The notes under the pieces: model-generated
Seen by the model: only the letters and a program-made list of their open reading frames with translations
What the model was told of the DNA's origin: nothing
Databases searched by the model: none
DNA from: Pectinophora gossypiella
Taxonomy: Eukaryota > Arthropoda > Insecta > Lepidoptera > Gelechiidae
DNA: 64,000 nucleotides
Reading direction: 5' to 3'
Assembly: GCF_024362695.1 (NCBI RefSeq)
Contig: NC_065408.1
Span: forward strand, 11,842,001 to 11,906,000
Made by a program: the position numbers and the translations under genes
In this document: piece after piece, positions 1 through 14,394 of the stretch
How positions within the stretch are numbered: position 1 is the stretch's first letter
How the letters are laid out: every line of letters starts with the position of its first letter

Positions 1-1110
1 AAAGATTAATTGAAGAAACCAAATGCTATGTAGGTACTATAATACAATGACGTAACATAAGTACATTGTACAGTATATTGGTCTTGAACAGGGTTAAAGT
101 AACAAGGCTACTGGCCTTTGTATCTTTAAAATATATATATATATATACATATACCTATTACGTAAGTACGATTTTCACGTGATTTTTACCTCTAGTTTTG
201 CCTCCTATGGCAGTTACTACTCTGCTGTGATTGAAATTAAAAATTGTTTATTGTCTTAGAAAAAGGATGCGTCGACGATGCCTTAACATTATTTTTTATA
301 TTTTTATGTTTCCAACAGAACAAACATTCACCATTACAGGCGCACCTAATACAGTAATGGAAAAACAAGGTTCCTTTAAGAAACATAATAAACATTAATA
401 CCAAAGTAATAAAAAAAATATAAAAAATACATGACAGAAATTAACAACAAAAATTAATGTTAATAAAAAATATACAGTTAACGATTATTTAACAGAGAAT
501 TTTAAGGATGAAAAATATACAGTGTCGAAGTGGTACGGACTAAAATCCATAATAAAAACTGTCATATTTTCACTTATAAGAATAAGCCATATAACTCCCA
601 AGTGATTGTCCACAATGTTTACAATTTGTGCTCTTAAGAGCCTCTTTCAAAGGCAACAATCCCCAACAGTGTCATACAATGGTAAATAATTCGTTTCCCA
701 AATAAATAAACATTGCTATATTGTTACTATGGCCAGTAGCCATAGTTTGTAACAAAAGAAGTCAATAAATTCTAACACAATGCCGTGTCACCGCATTTGT
801 TATGCAATAAAGGAAATCGAATACAGTTAATTGTATTTGATATTTATATAAATAGGCGTGAAGTTGGATAAATAACTGTGTGATGTTCACGGCATAAAAG
901 TAGCTACTGTAATGTTATAATGTAATCGTATTATGATAATATTGATTTTTAGAAATATTTACTTCTGTTCTAGTATTTAGGTAAGATAGCTTTTTAAATA
1001 GCAAGCATTATATTGAATAATAAATAAACAGGACTAAAAAAACCGAATCGGTACCTAAGATAATGAAATGAGATAATGATAATAGTAATAACATCACAAC
1101 ATTCAACAAT
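1..1110. other. AT-rich upstream DNA, no gene seen
   Basis: No open frame of note and no recognisable repeat family. A short AT dinucleotide run lies near 129-150. I see nothing else that can be named. Confidence 0.6.
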
Positions 1111-1534
1111 GACTAGCTTTTGCTTTTAACATGATTTCTATTTATTAATTTACAAGTTTTTAGCTTCCTACCTTGCCTAATGCGAAAAGTCCCATATAAA
1201 ATGTCACCCCCTCGTTGAAGAGGTTGCGGGCAAATTTCCAAATAAAAATGATGCACGATTTTTTGTTAGTCACAAATAGTCCGCATACCATTTTTTAGCT
1301 TTCTATCTCGATAATTGCGGAATGCTCCACACAAAAATCTACCCCCCATTTTAGGGAGGTGGGGGGTTAGAAAGAGACAAAAATTAGCCTATGTCACTCT
1401 CCATCCCTTCAATTATCTTCACTTAAAAAAACACGTCAATTCATCGCTCCGTTTCGCCGTGAAAGACAGACAATCAAACAGACAGACACACACATACACT
1501 TTCCCATTTATAATATTAGTATGGATTAAGTACT
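1111..1534 (-). mobile_element. Lep1-type Helitron-like fragment
   Basis: On the - strand the fragment ends in AAGCAAAAGCTAGT, matching the CTAGT-type 3' end of the Helitron-like Lep1 repeats of Lepidoptera. The opposite end (near 1505-1530) carries the typical 'taatattagtatgga' tract next to a run of short CAGA/CACA repeats. The interior is diverged. A second fragment with the same CTAGT end is at 48246-48433. The class is recalled from the family's end structure and was not searched. Confidence 0.45.
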
Positions 1535-4500
1535 TATAATGGTGAAAGTGAACACCTAACATGAACAAAAGCCACACTTTTATTATCTCGTATAGGCCGA
1601 TATGACTAGTGAAAATATGACAAAAAGTCCCAAATGCCTACGTCACACTCTTGGCTGGAGATTAGACGATCATTAGCTCTCACCGCTTGTACCTGCCCAT
1701 ACATTATCTTGTCAAAATATTTCGCTGAACGTGGAAAAAAAATATTTTTTTGGAATATTTTCGTGAATTTGTCCAATTGTTGGCGTACAAAGCTCGCCAC
1801 CGTGACATCTCAATATTGGACACAAAAGGAACCATTTGTCATTGTCCATTAGATGATATTGTTGGAAAACGGATAAATTATTAAGTAAGTAACCAATGTT
1901 TGTAATCAAATTCCAATTTGTTGTAGAGAATGATGTGCCGCAAGAGCTGGTACAATAAGAGAATGACTTTAGTTGAATTTTAGACTTTCAAATGCTAAAT
2001 ACTTATTTATAAAAGGTTCAAAACATTAAATTCAATTAAAAAAATAATAATTTTGAAACTACATATTCATTTATTGCAAAGTCACAAACAGTTAAGGTGA
2101 GTTTCAAATTCAACTGAAGGTATTCTCGTTTTTTCATATTGCGGCGCATAATTCTATACAACAAATTTGAATTTGTTTCAATTTTAATCTTTCAAATGCT
2201 AAAAAGGTAAATAAAAGGTCCAAAACATTAAAAATAAGAGTATTTTATATAGACGTTATTACTGCTACTGATTCATATGTTTCGTGAATAATTAATAGAA
2301 ATACTATTTTTCCATTCCTTTATTTAAATAATTTTAGATACAATAATTGAAACAAAATATATATTATTATCGAAAAAGTCATGACAATATAGAGACAAGA
2401 TTTACACTCCCAGATTTATTTACCTGTCGTGCTCGTGTAATAAATAACGGCCACATCGGAAACACGTTTCAGGAAAACATACATTGGAAGTAGCAGCGGA
2501 TAGCATGAAATAAAAATCGCATTGTAATCCGGTATTGGCTGCTGATAAGGAGCTGTGACAAGGCAAGAATTATGTGCTCCAGAGGGCAATTTTTCTTTCC
2601 CGGGATTTATTCCCGTAATTTATAGAGGATCCCTGTATCTGGGCTAACCCGCCGGCCTAACGAGGCCCACAATAATTAAGACTTCGCCCCTGATACTAAT
2701 TAAATTGCTGTAATCTGTAATAAAATCAAAAGGGAATTTTGTTTGACTTGAGCACCTATTTACTCCATACAATATTATGGGCGATAAATGACAGAAAAAA
2801 TCTTAATATATACTGTATACAACTTTAAATTAAACTAAACGTGTTATGCAGCGAGCATTCTGCAACCTCTCCGACTTTATATAGGTACCTACCTACTAAA
2901 ACTAAAGACCTTCATTATAGTTAAGGAAGGAACATAATAAGAGCAGGGACGTGGTTGAAGGTGCTCGTTTTAAAGAGACATTAATTTATCCAATCTGAAC
3001 ATCAATCGAGTGTCTCGTCGGGAGATATTTGACACGCAAAATTTTGGCGGAGCGTGCTTCGTCATGAATTGTTGTCGACAAAAGTGTCTGCGGTGCGACG
3101 AGCCGGCTTAGCGCCCGCCCCTCCGACCGCAGTCGTAAATTCAGGGTTTCATAAAACCAGATCCGAGATAAGACACAGTGTGGAGTGCGTCCCGGATCAA
3201 ATGCGAGCAAACCGAGCCCATAGACAATAAAAATAACGCTGCCGCATCTGCGAATGCCATTTTACATCACTGCCACGAAATTTGTCGTGTTTACATAAAA
3301 TACGCGCGCGATAGTGATCGAGGATCCACCAGAATTGTTACAAGATGTCACTCTCGGCCGTACCCCGCACCCGGCGCGCTGAACACGAAACCTTCGATTG
3401 AAAAAATCCAACAGAGCTGTCAAAAGGCCAACAAAAGCGCATTATGATTTTAACAGTTTCTGAATTGCTGCGCTATTATGGGGCGTGTATTATGCTTTCA
3501 GCCAGTGTAAGGGTATTTGGGCGCCTTTGTGGCTCGGTATTGACAAATAAGTAAGATTTACTCTTAAAGTAAAAATAATGGAGGATTAGGCTGGCTTTAT
3601 AATTTTTTTCCGATAATACCTCGGAGATGGATGGCGCCACTGGCCGATATTGCATTATCCGCGCGGAGGCGGTGCGCCGTTTCATGCCGTAGTGTTACAA
3701 CAATATTGCAAATAGATCAAGTGGAAAGCACAATGCCGTTCAGAGACGATGAAAGTATTCTGCATCTATTCACTACAATAAACAAACAGAGTGAAAGAAT
3801 AGATTTATTTCTAATAGATTTTCTGCTTATGCAATAGTACGAAAGTAAAGCGAGAGTAAACTTATTCGCTTGACATATTCCATTCTTTATATCGTTGTAA
3901 GTACGTTTACTTTATAAGAAAGGTACCTATCTACCAATACATCAAGATAAGGAATAAGCTAGAGTTTCTTTTTCTACAGTCTTTCAAAGTAGGTACAAAA
4001 GCGTCGTATTTAACTTGGAAACGGGTTGTAGGCATAACTACGTGTCGGGGACATATATTTAAAGCTTCAGTAGATAGGGGTGCAATAATTTTGACAATGA
4101 CTAGCAGCCTTACCCGGCGAGGCGTAGGCGCGGGCGGCGCGGGGCGCGGGGGGCAATCTGCGCACTAAATCACGCTACGAATAAAATTTATGGCGCCGAG
4201 ATAAAAACTCGCAGCTTTTCTCTTTTACGTTCCTTCCCTCCCCGCGCGCCCGCGGGCCCCGCGGAAAATCCATAGGGAATTTTCCAAGTGTTCGGGCGAC
4301 GGCGGCTCGTGTGGGTCGAGCGATTTTGTTTTATGCTTATTGCCGTTGCTATGTTTTGTTTGCGGAGTTGCACAGATAAGGAGATTGTCTCTAACTCCGC
4401 CGGACTCCGCGCCCGCGCTAGACGAAGGGTACGGTTTTTTGGTCGTTTAACTCTGAGATCAATGTTACTGATAATTAAATTGCATCCCAACCTTGTTTGG

Positions 4501-7500
4501 AAATACTCGTTATTGCATTGTTGTACTGCGTGAGCGTGCAACTTTAGATCCGCTAAAATGGGTAAGTATGTTCTTTTTTATTAACAGGTAACTAAAGTAC
4601 TTAATTAAGTATTTCATAAAACCTGTCAATCATAACTACAAAAACATAGTAAATGGGCCAGTTCGTCAGACATACTAAATTTATTACGATAGGATTCATG
4701 TTAATAATCAAAGTCTTAAAGAAGTTATGAGAGTTTATGTCTGTACTTATTCACAATACTTAAAAACCCCACGATACATTACCTACGTCATTTCCACTTT
4801 CACTTACCCCACTTAAACCAAACAATATTTTTATTTTTTCAGGACATTTGTCCCTAATGTTGTATATGTATAGTTATGAGTTTCTCTTTTAGCTTAGAAT
4901 TTACTAAACTGTACTTAAATATAGGTAGGTGACGAAACAAGTGATCAGTAATCAAGTTGAAATACTTATTTAAAATACTCTACTAAATAGATACGTATTA
5001 TGTAACAGTTAAGTTTTGAACTCTACTGTTATTTAAAAATAATTAATATTCACAAAAAAATTAAATATCATCGTCACCGAACTCACCGACCATACGAAAA
5101 GATAAGAATAAATTATCTAAAATATTTTTTCTACAAATTAAATACTAAGTTCTAGATGTACCTAACATTAAAGTTTTACATCCAATATAATGCAAATAAT
5201 AATTACCCGAATAAAAAGATATATTTTATAGCATTTATCCTGTAGCACCCTTAATAGCCGGCATGATGTTCATTTTAGAATTAAATTAAAGTCCTTGAAG
5301 TGTTTGTAATAACTTTAAAGGCAAGTGTATCGTGCGGCTTATCTGGATGTTAGTGTGGCGTGATCGTGCGGGTGCGCTGATATCGCCTCTTTACGGCTTA
5401 ATTCGGCAAAAATTACCGCCCGTCGGCTTAAGCTAAAACAATTCAAAACTGGAATGTCTCAAGCCAGGACATTCATAAACACCATTTTTTATTGGCTGTA
5501 AAATACTCGTGAAACTTTGTACTTTGTCGGCCCGCTTTACTTGCTACCGACGCGACGCGTAATATTGCATGCCATTAACAACTTCACTTCGCATTGCCTT
5601 GCTTTGAACTAATTTTGACGATTTTTCTAGATAAACAAGTTTTATAACAACTTATATATTACCAGATTGAAGGTTATAAGACATTCTAAGCCGCAGAACA
5701 GCTGTCATATCTTCCTGGTAACACTAAGCGATCCTCAATACACAGCTTCAATTCGCGCTACATAACCCACATCTAAGGGTATTTCGGTTGTCTTACTTAT
5801 CTGTACTCAATCAGTGTTTACATTATTATGGCGGCGTGCTCCACGTCAAAATAATGTCCCTATTAGAGGACAAAGGGAGCTTTTCAAAGAATCAACAGCA
5901 AAAAATGACAAAAATATCCAAGTAGACCGCAGAGATTACACGACAGCAAGGCCATCTGTGGATATTGAGACCGTCTCACACGAGATACCTTATCGGCCCA
6001 TCTCGACTCAGATTTTGTGAAGAAAAAGCCAGAGAAAAGGCTCCTATTTATAGACGAAGACCCATAGACTACGAGCCCACATCGCATTAGCTCGGCGGCT
6101 GTCGAATGCCACGATGATTTGAATTTCCATTGTTTATGGTGGCAGACATGTGTCAAAGTTCGATTGGAATTTAAATTCGGCTCCTTTGTTATTCTTGTTT
6201 TTTTGTTGAGTTGTAAACACGGCACGGTGATGTTCCAATTTGGTTACCAGCTCCGCCGATGGAAGGTTGTATCTATGACTTCTCTCGTAGCTCGGATAAT
6301 ATTTTTGACGTCGGTATGCGATATGAATAATTACGAATCATGTTCCAAACGAGCCGGCTTACTTTTTGTGTTTGTGTTGTGTAGTTTCATGTTTATGAAT
6401 TCCATGATATCTAAATGTCGCGAACATTTTCCTGCAGTGAGACATCAAAGGTGCAGAGCATCTGCTAAATTACCGAACTGGCGCAAGGAGAGGGCTCGGA
6501 GCCGGGCGCGGGGGCGCGCACAAAGCGACTACCATTTTGTTCCGACACTTTTCAAAATTGGAACGTGACGGTTGCAAGCGCTCCCAGAGACAATGACATG
6601 AAAAGGAAAAATGTAAACGGCCCTGTTCTAAATAGGAGTTTTGCGGGGACTAATATTTTATATCGCTCTTCACCCGCAAGCGACTATAGCAGTGTTCATA
6701 TTTCGCTTTTTCGCAATAGGGTCGAGAGTGGCGTGAGTTACGGCGGTGAGTTATTGCCTTGTTGAATTCATTTCGGTTAATTTAAAAGTGAGTTCTTGAA
6801 CCCTTTCAGAGGCATTGTATCTTTGTGAGCTTTGTACCGAGATGGTTTATCTGCGTCGCGGGGTACATAAGTGCTGTTTTTTCATTCCGTAATGCTTTTA
6901 CATTTCAAAGGGGTTAAATGTTATTCAGGCTGGCTGTCCGCTTAGAAAATGTGTGGGTGTCGAGGGGGGAATGCTTTGGTTTCCTATTCTATTTTTGTGT
7001 ATTTGTTTTCTACTGTCTCTGTACATCGCTATGTCTATACTACCTATTTATATTTTGAATATGCTCAAAGGTTTTGTTATGTTTGCCGGTATTAATGATT
7101 TGTTTATTTTCAATAACTTACTGTAAATGAGAATTATTACAAAATTAGGATAAATGTAAGAATACGAATAATTTGAAGATGCAGTTTGGTTAGTGCTTAC
7201 TTAAAATTAATAATTATTTTTATTTTAGAACACCACAAATACACTGGTTTATAGTTACAGTATTTTTTCTTAAGATATTAATGAAAAATACTATCTATAT
7301 TAGTACGGAGAGTATAACTATAGTAAGACTTAGGTATTCAGCAGATACCCTAAGTCCTAGGCGACGCGGAACCTGGCTAATTACAATCAGGACTAAGGCG
7401 GACATTTAAATAATTGTACATTTAAATTGTTGTACATTTGAATGAAACCTTATACGTCCAATAGTATAATGTATAGTAATTACTAAGAGAACTAATTTGG

Positions 7501-7783
7501 TTCGAGGCTTAGTAAATAACATAGCAAAGAAATTATAGGATACCTAAGGTTTTGATATTAGAATGTTTGTAGATTTACGCTGATATCGTGACGTATTTTA
7601 TATTCAATCGAGAACTTGTTTTTGTCCACTATAAATACATAACCTTTGAAACTTTTCTGTGGTAGTACTAACTTGATCTAATAACCGTTTTGAAGATTAG
7701 TCTTAAAGTGCTGAAATAATTTATTTATTTGTACACAATAAAACAGATAAGTAAGTACATGGAACTTACAAAGAAAACAGACA
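1535..7783. other. Upstream DNA, no gene seen
   Basis: Open frames are short and resemble nothing known. The longest, 6119-6568 (149 codons), is hydrophobic at its start and arginine-rich at its end, with no recognisable domain. A GC-rich patch at about 4105-4420 is listed separately. No clear repeat family was recognised here. Confidence 0.5.
4105..4420. other. GC-rich, CpG-rich patch
   Basis: An abrupt rise in G+C with many CpG dinucleotides (for example 4121-4155 and 4240-4265) in otherwise AT-rich DNA. It could be a promoter or enhancer of a non-coding exon or simply a composition anomaly. No TATA box, splice pattern or conserved protein was found. Confidence 0.35.
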
Positions 7784-8145
7784 GTACGGTCACGAGCGCG
7801 TCAGTTGCACGGTCGCTTGCCCACCATTTCTTTCTGGTGAGATCGTATTCAAATCAGTATAACGTTGGGAATTAAAAGTAACGTTTAAATTCTAATAAGG
7901 CCACTGTCTGTTTTGCTACTTTAGAATATGTTTAAATTTGTATTTTATAACACTCTATGCATGGTTGGGTAAGACGGAAAACTTAGAATGTATCATGGTG
8001 AGGTACGGTCACGAGCATTAATATACACTTTGGTACCATGTCACATTAACTTTTTTGACAAATTGAACTGTAAGTCTCACTAAATGTCAAATATGTAGTG
8101 CTACAGAGTCCTAAAGGGGGTACATTATATTTCTCATGACTGTAC
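7784..8145. mobile_element. Non-autonomous DNA element (MITE), long copy
   Basis: The ends are inverted: GTACGGTCACGAG at 7784 against CTCATGACTGTAC ending at 8145. The same GTACGGTCACGAG end recurs internally at 8003, so 8003-8145 forms a self-contained short element inside the longer one. A copy of almost the whole unit is at 39928-40265, and a short-form copy in the opposite orientation is at 42831-42978. No coding capacity. Superfamily not assigned. Confidence 0.65.
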
Positions 8146-10199
8146 AGGTAAGCTTATTTCTAAACAAAGACATTTCTTCCAGCTGACCTACATATAATAT
8201 TTTTTCCGTAGGTTTCGGTCATGTTTAAGTTCCATGTGATAGAAGTCGAGCCTATTGCCATTAACCGGCCACAAATATCAATGAATTTAGACTACGATGT
8301 AAGCTTTCTGATGTGTAAGCACTTTAATTAAGAGAATAAAGGAAATGGTATGAGAAAGTCTCTATTTGTTAACCTCTTTGTTTGCTGTTACAGACAGAGG
8401 CTAGTGTCCGAGAGCTAGTCATAGACTTTTTCTGTTATTGGCATGTGATGTTTTTGCAAATTGCCCAGGGTGCACCGAACGAACTATAAATAGTACTCTA
8501 ATTACTCTAGAGGGTTTCTATCTAGGTGATAAAGTATTAAATTGTAAAGTTAGTCCTCTCTTTAGTTGCAGAATTCTCTTCAGGTATTTAATATTACAAT
8601 ATAAATTTTATTATTTTAACTTAACAGTTGCAGTAGGTACAAAAGTAGCAACTTAACAGTTGCAGTAGGTACAGAAAAGTGAAATGTATATACACTGACG
8701 TGTATTGTTGAGTAGTGACTGTTTCCTTAAATCTTTTATTTATGTTTTATTTATGTATATTTTATAATTTAACTGTCAGAACCTCAAAGTTCTGACATGC
8801 TCCCTTAATGGGCGTAATCGTCTATATAAAGCCCATCTTTAAAAGCATGTAAATACGATTTATTTTACAGACATAACATAACATAAGCTCGCGAGGTAAA
8901 TTCATAGAGAGATGAACTGAGTACCTAGATACCCACGCCTCACTGAGATTTCTGTTAGACCGGCTGAAATTTCGACATAAAAACCTACATTCTAACCTTT
9001 TATCCTAACGCTGGTGTTATGTCATTAGCCATTAACGCGCAGCACTAGTGCAGATAGTGTTGCGACAGATTTATAGCAGGGTACTAGAATAAATCACTGG
9101 GGTTGGCTGTCTTACGGTCGTGTAGCGACATTGTGCCGAGTTTCAGAACGTTGCTGAAGAGAAAATGGAGGGAAAATGGCGCAAAAATTCGTTCGAAAAC
9201 CGAATACCTAATGGGAATATCTTTCATTGCCTGCTTCTACGGGAAAATACAATACTACTATCTACTAATTTACTACTTACTGGTTTTTTTTAAGAGGCCT
9301 GTCTGTAATTCTGCAGATGAGTGTTGTAGGTAGAGCCATTAGTCATCATAATACAATTTGATTTTTATTTTTATATATTTGATTATTTTTTTCACGCATA
9401 GTATAGAAGTCCTAATGTAGAGTTCTGATGTAGTACAAAGTAGTATTTAATTTTGTGATTTATATATACTAAGCCCAAAATTCAAATCAGGGCTTAAGGT
9501 AGGTAACTCATAAAACTGGATAAATAAATCTATGCGTTATAAAATTAAAAACGCAGTAAAGTCAGTAAAACATTCTTCACATATTTTTTGAAAAGAACAA
9601 AATAGATTTAGTGGAACCGAAATTATAGATTACCGATAGTGGAATGCTTTGTAGGTATGTTTAACCAAGTTTGTATTGAATCTGAGACCATTTATATATT
9701 CCTATTTTTAATTAAAAAATATAAACGTACTTTGTTTAATTTTATTTTTTCGTACTGAAGAGCAGCCCATAATACTTAGACTTAATCCATCCTTTATCAT
9801 AGAGTAGGTACCTAATTAACGTGAAACGATCATTGCACAATATCCGACGGCCTAGAAACTACCTAATTTGTTGTAGAAACAATATAATATAGTCTATGCT
9901 CTACTTACATTATATATAAATTAATAATATAAAGGTATACTAAAAATAATTATGGCTAAAATAAAAATACATACTTAATATAATTTATATATTTAGTCTA
10001 GTACCCATTGTTTTATCCATTTTAGAAAATAAATAGGTAGATGAGTAAAAAAAGACACTGATGTAAGTTTCAGTCTCTTCTACAATAGTTGTTAAGTCTA
10101 TGTATGTTCAACATTAGTCATAAGAACAATTATCAGTTTAAGGCACAAATAATAAATCGCATCGTAACATTATTAATCCAGAATAGTAGAGCTAGAGTT
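8146..10199. other. AT-rich upstream DNA, no gene seen
   Basis: No supported gene. A 23-bp tract (aacttaacagttgcagtagg...) is repeated directly at about 8619-8641 and 8650-8672. Otherwise it is plain AT-rich sequence. Confidence 0.5.
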
Positions 10200-10560
10200 T
10201 AATCGTAGGTGAGATGTAGAGAAGCAAGCATAGAGCGTCGCCGTCGGCAGAACCGCGCGCGCGACTAACGCACACCACCGCACGCGCCCGCCCAAAAAGA
10301 GAAAAAGAAAACCTGAAAAGAGAACACTCCCATCACAGGTCCGTCGCGGTCAGGCTCCGCCCTCACCCACCGCCTGTGCGGGGCAACAGCCAATCAGCGT
10401 CCGAGAATTTCCGAAGCCGCCGACGACGCCCGAGGGCACCCGAACGCGTGCGTTCACAACAAAAAGTCACACGACTGGTTTAGTATCGGGTTGCGTCCCA
10501 TCGACGCCACATCACGTGCCGCGGGTAGCGCCGGTCGCCGCGCAAGCGCATACAACATGA
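10200..10560 (+). promoter_or_regulatory. CpG-rich island, possible distal promoter
   Basis: A roughly 350-bp GC-rich block with many CpGs sits in AT-rich DNA. It contains a CCAAT box in a typical context (AGCCAATCAGCG near 10389) and no TATA box. Downstream are only short ATG frames (near 10557 and 10674), as expected of an untranslated leader. A GAG|GTATTT donor-like site is near 10785. It could start a non-coding first exon for the GATA gene 15 kb downstream or an unrelated transcript. This is inference from composition, and strand is a guess. Confidence 0.35.
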
Positions 10561-13500
10561 ACTGTTTTGTCAACTAAATCCGATCTAACCTAAACCTAAT
10601 CTCATTAGCTTTACTACCATTATTAACTCCCAGTGACCTGTGATACGAGATTTTTCAAACTTACTATAAGAAAATGAACCCTCGAACGGAATGGAGCTCA
10701 TGATTTCAGTGTGTTTATGTCCATCATCAGTGATTAGTGATAGTGATCGACATTTGAGTGATAAGCATCTGATAAGAACACTTGAGGTATTTAGTTGTTG
10801 ACTAATAATTTATTTTAATTTCGCCATTATGAAGACAAAATTCAATAACAACTTTCATTTTCCAATATGAAACTTATTTTGAATATTGTTTTGACACAAA
10901 GTACTTGGGTATCTAATAATAGTTGAATATTTTAACTACACACAGGATTCGATTATAAGAAAAATAACAAAACACATTGAAAAGAGACACAAAGATCTCT
11001 CTAACTTTTTCAAAGTCTAGCAACTCTTTAACACTATTTTCTCATAAACTAATGGAAAAATGAAGTGAAAAAATGCAATAAATATGTAAGGTATTCTTTT
11101 ATAAACAAATGTAATGTAAAATAAATGAATATTTTTGTATATTAAGCGACATATTTACGTTACAAGTACCGGCTCTACATCCGTCGGACTATGGCGCTCT
11201 ACACATCAAACTGACGCTACACGTTTCATACTATTACATGTTCTAGCTACTAAAATTTACATCACTAAATATGACATTTAGATAAACTAAATATATAAAT
11301 TACATCTGCTTTAAACTTGTTTATAAAATGCGTACACTTATATTTTTCTAAACATTTTTTTACTATTATTTATTTGTATTTACCAAGATACATTAAAAAA
11401 TATATTATTTTCAAAATCATAAACAAATAAGAGTATATAAATAAACTATTTCGCTTACCTTCATTACTAATAAAAGTTAGACTAAACAGTGAAACTCTCA
11501 TAGAAAAGACATCAACGAACTCTACAAAAAATATATTTACAAACATTCATTATTTCTCTTACGATGTTATTATTTTACATAGAGTTCTTTTTGTTATTAA
11601 TCTTTAAAAAAAATCGGTACAAATTAATAAAACTATATGAATATATATAGGTACGAGGGGCTCAATTAATCCTAGCCAAATATATGGGCTTGATTAAAAT
11701 GTATGTTATGTATCCGAAAAAGGCATTGCCACCTTGTAGGAATAATGTTATTTACATTAAAAAGCTGTGAATTGACACCGTGTAAAGTAGGTTAGTTTTT
11801 GTACACAAAAACTCGTTTTAATAGTTATGTTTGGACTTACATATTTACAAGAAGACAGTAATTCAAAAAGAAGTTGTATGTGTACAGTAGTGCAGTTGTA
11901 TGTAGGTACATATATGCACTTATTTAGGTAACTACCTCTGCGTTGTATGTTTGATGTTGTATATTAATTAAGTAGGTATTATAGGGAAAGTGTGATGGGC
12001 AAGTGACCAGTCACTATTGGTCGCCAATACAAATTTGGCTACAAATTGTGTTCCGATGAGTTGTATCATTGCCTAACCCTTACGAATTGAAAACACATTA
12101 TTTAGTGTATTTATTCTATTCATATAGCCATATATAGGTGTCTATAGTATAGAATAAAAATATCCGGAACCCAACAAACTGAAACCTTAAAAAAGTCGTT
12201 AAAAAATATTCCGAGAACTTCCAAAAACGCGATTCAATGTCAATGCCATTGCCGGCCGGCTTTTCTGATTGGTCGCCATGACAATTCGAAATTTGAATGC
12301 GGCTCGAAATGCGCAGACGCCGATTAGCTATCGATAAGCGTATTTGTGTGTGTCGCCTATGTGGTCGTTTCCGCCGGATTTGCGTATTTATGTACTTACT
12401 GTGTATGTACTTTAATACTGTGGTCCAAATTAAGAAAAAAAAGTATTTGGAAGGATGCTTGAAGAGATCTTGAGTTAACTTTACCTTTTATTACATTCCT
12501 ACAAATGTTTTTGTTAATATTCAAGGGAGAAATAATTGTATTTATTTTTTATTTTATTGAGAACCTACTTAAGGATTACTAATTCTAGAAGAAAGGCCAA
12601 CAGTAACATGTCTAAAACTAAAATCAAATATGTAAGCCAGGAATAAAATTCGGTAAATGTTGCACAGTAGGTAAATTCGATAAATAATATTCAAACGGTT
12701 ATCAGCTTGTATTTTTTATCCTTGCCTCGATTGGATCCATACATATTTACATATATTATAATACATGACATCCTGTGAATGGCATATCTAAAGAATGAAT
12801 ATTAATATTAGTTTAATGCTAATATACCTTAATTAAAAAATATGCTGCAATACAATTTTAGCTTCCGGAATTTGTTATCCTTTCAATTCTATATTTTCTG
12901 TTTTTCTCTCTGTTTTTAAAGATTGTTCATTAGATATTGTATAAATGTTTTTATCGCTAAGTATAAGTACTTACTTGAAACACAAATATATTTCTACCTT
13001 ACTATTTACGTAAACATTTATACAAGGTACTAAAATTTTATATACCCATAAAAGGTTTTGATAATATTTAACTTTTATAAAATACCTAGGTCAAGAATTG
13101 ATGAGATGGTCTGTAAACCAATCTGTTATACAACATGCCTTAATGATACCAAGATTGTACCTAATTGCTCTCTTTTTTTCTTCTAGACAAATTTTGAGAG
13201 TGATCTTGGTTTACAAAAAACTTTGTCTTGCTAGTTGCTCTCTGAACACCTACTTCTGCATTTGCCTACCCCAAAAGGGGCAGAGGGTATTTTTGTATTG
13301 TGTGCATATAAATGATGGAACTTGTAATCTGAAAATGCCAGTATAATAATGATTGCTTAAAACAATTTAACTTATGAACATAATATTAAAATATGGCCTC
13401 AACTCTAAGGTGTGTTGAATCTATGAATTACATTATAACAATGGCTGGTTCAGAGCAGTGTTCCCATCGATAATGAATTTTTAAACGGTAGGTAAGTACC

Positions 13501-14394
13501 AATCAACAGTGGATTAAACGATTTTCAATAAAAAAACGAATAAATCAAGCCTCGATAAATTATTCAATCTGGTGTTCATTTTAAAAGGCATCGATCAAAC
13601 TCTATCGGGTGCGTCGTGAAATAAACTAAAATAAAGTATGCTAGGGCTGCCCCTGTCTATGTTTGCCCGACTTGGATAAAAAAGGAGTATTTATATGCTA
13701 TCGCTATGTATATCAGCTATATATTATTAAATTATTTTTCTTTTTCTCTGAACAAATATTTGGTTGTATTTATTTGTATTTTTAATAGGATTAGGATATA
13801 ATTGCTGTTGTTATAGTACAGTACTAAATGGAATTGAAATATTAAAACTCCGCCTAAGCAATTTACACACTTACTACTAAGTCCCAAAAAAAAAAAAACT
13901 ACATAATAACTCCACTTTTTATACATGTGACAACCCTGTAAGGGTTTACTCCTGTCAAAGATTAACTTGAAGTGGTTACAAAGATTGTTTGTTTCTTTGT
14001 TTTGTTACCCGAGTGTAGTTTTAGAAGGTTTTAATGTAATCCCTTTGTTTGTACACTTGGTATTAGCTTACAAAACTTTATTTTTCTTTTATTTGTATTA
14101 ACGGCAATTTAAATCAATAATTCTAAGTGTGGTTGTCTATGAAAGATCTTCGTGGTTTAAAGAGAGTGGTTGAGTACTTGAGATGCATCTATACCTAAAC
14201 CAATTTAGGAAATGCTGTTATTAAATAAATTCATTCGGGAATCGAACCTGGCTCCACTGATATCGTGGTAAGTTTGTGTATAGATATAACAGAGGTTGAC
14301 CCAAACTCATGGTCAGTCATCCAGTATACCAGTCAGTATAATATATCGGTTCCAACAGATGACTGACTGTATATAAATCTCCTTTTTTGACATT
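10561..14394. other. AT-rich upstream DNA, no gene seen
   Basis: Long AT-rich stretch with short A and T runs. Open frames are at most about 80 codons and not protein-like. No repeat family recognised. Confidence 0.5.

Noticed and set aside
6119..6568. 149-codon open frame with a hydrophobic start
   Set aside because: No recognised domain, mixed composition, and no splice or promoter context; consistent with a chance frame.
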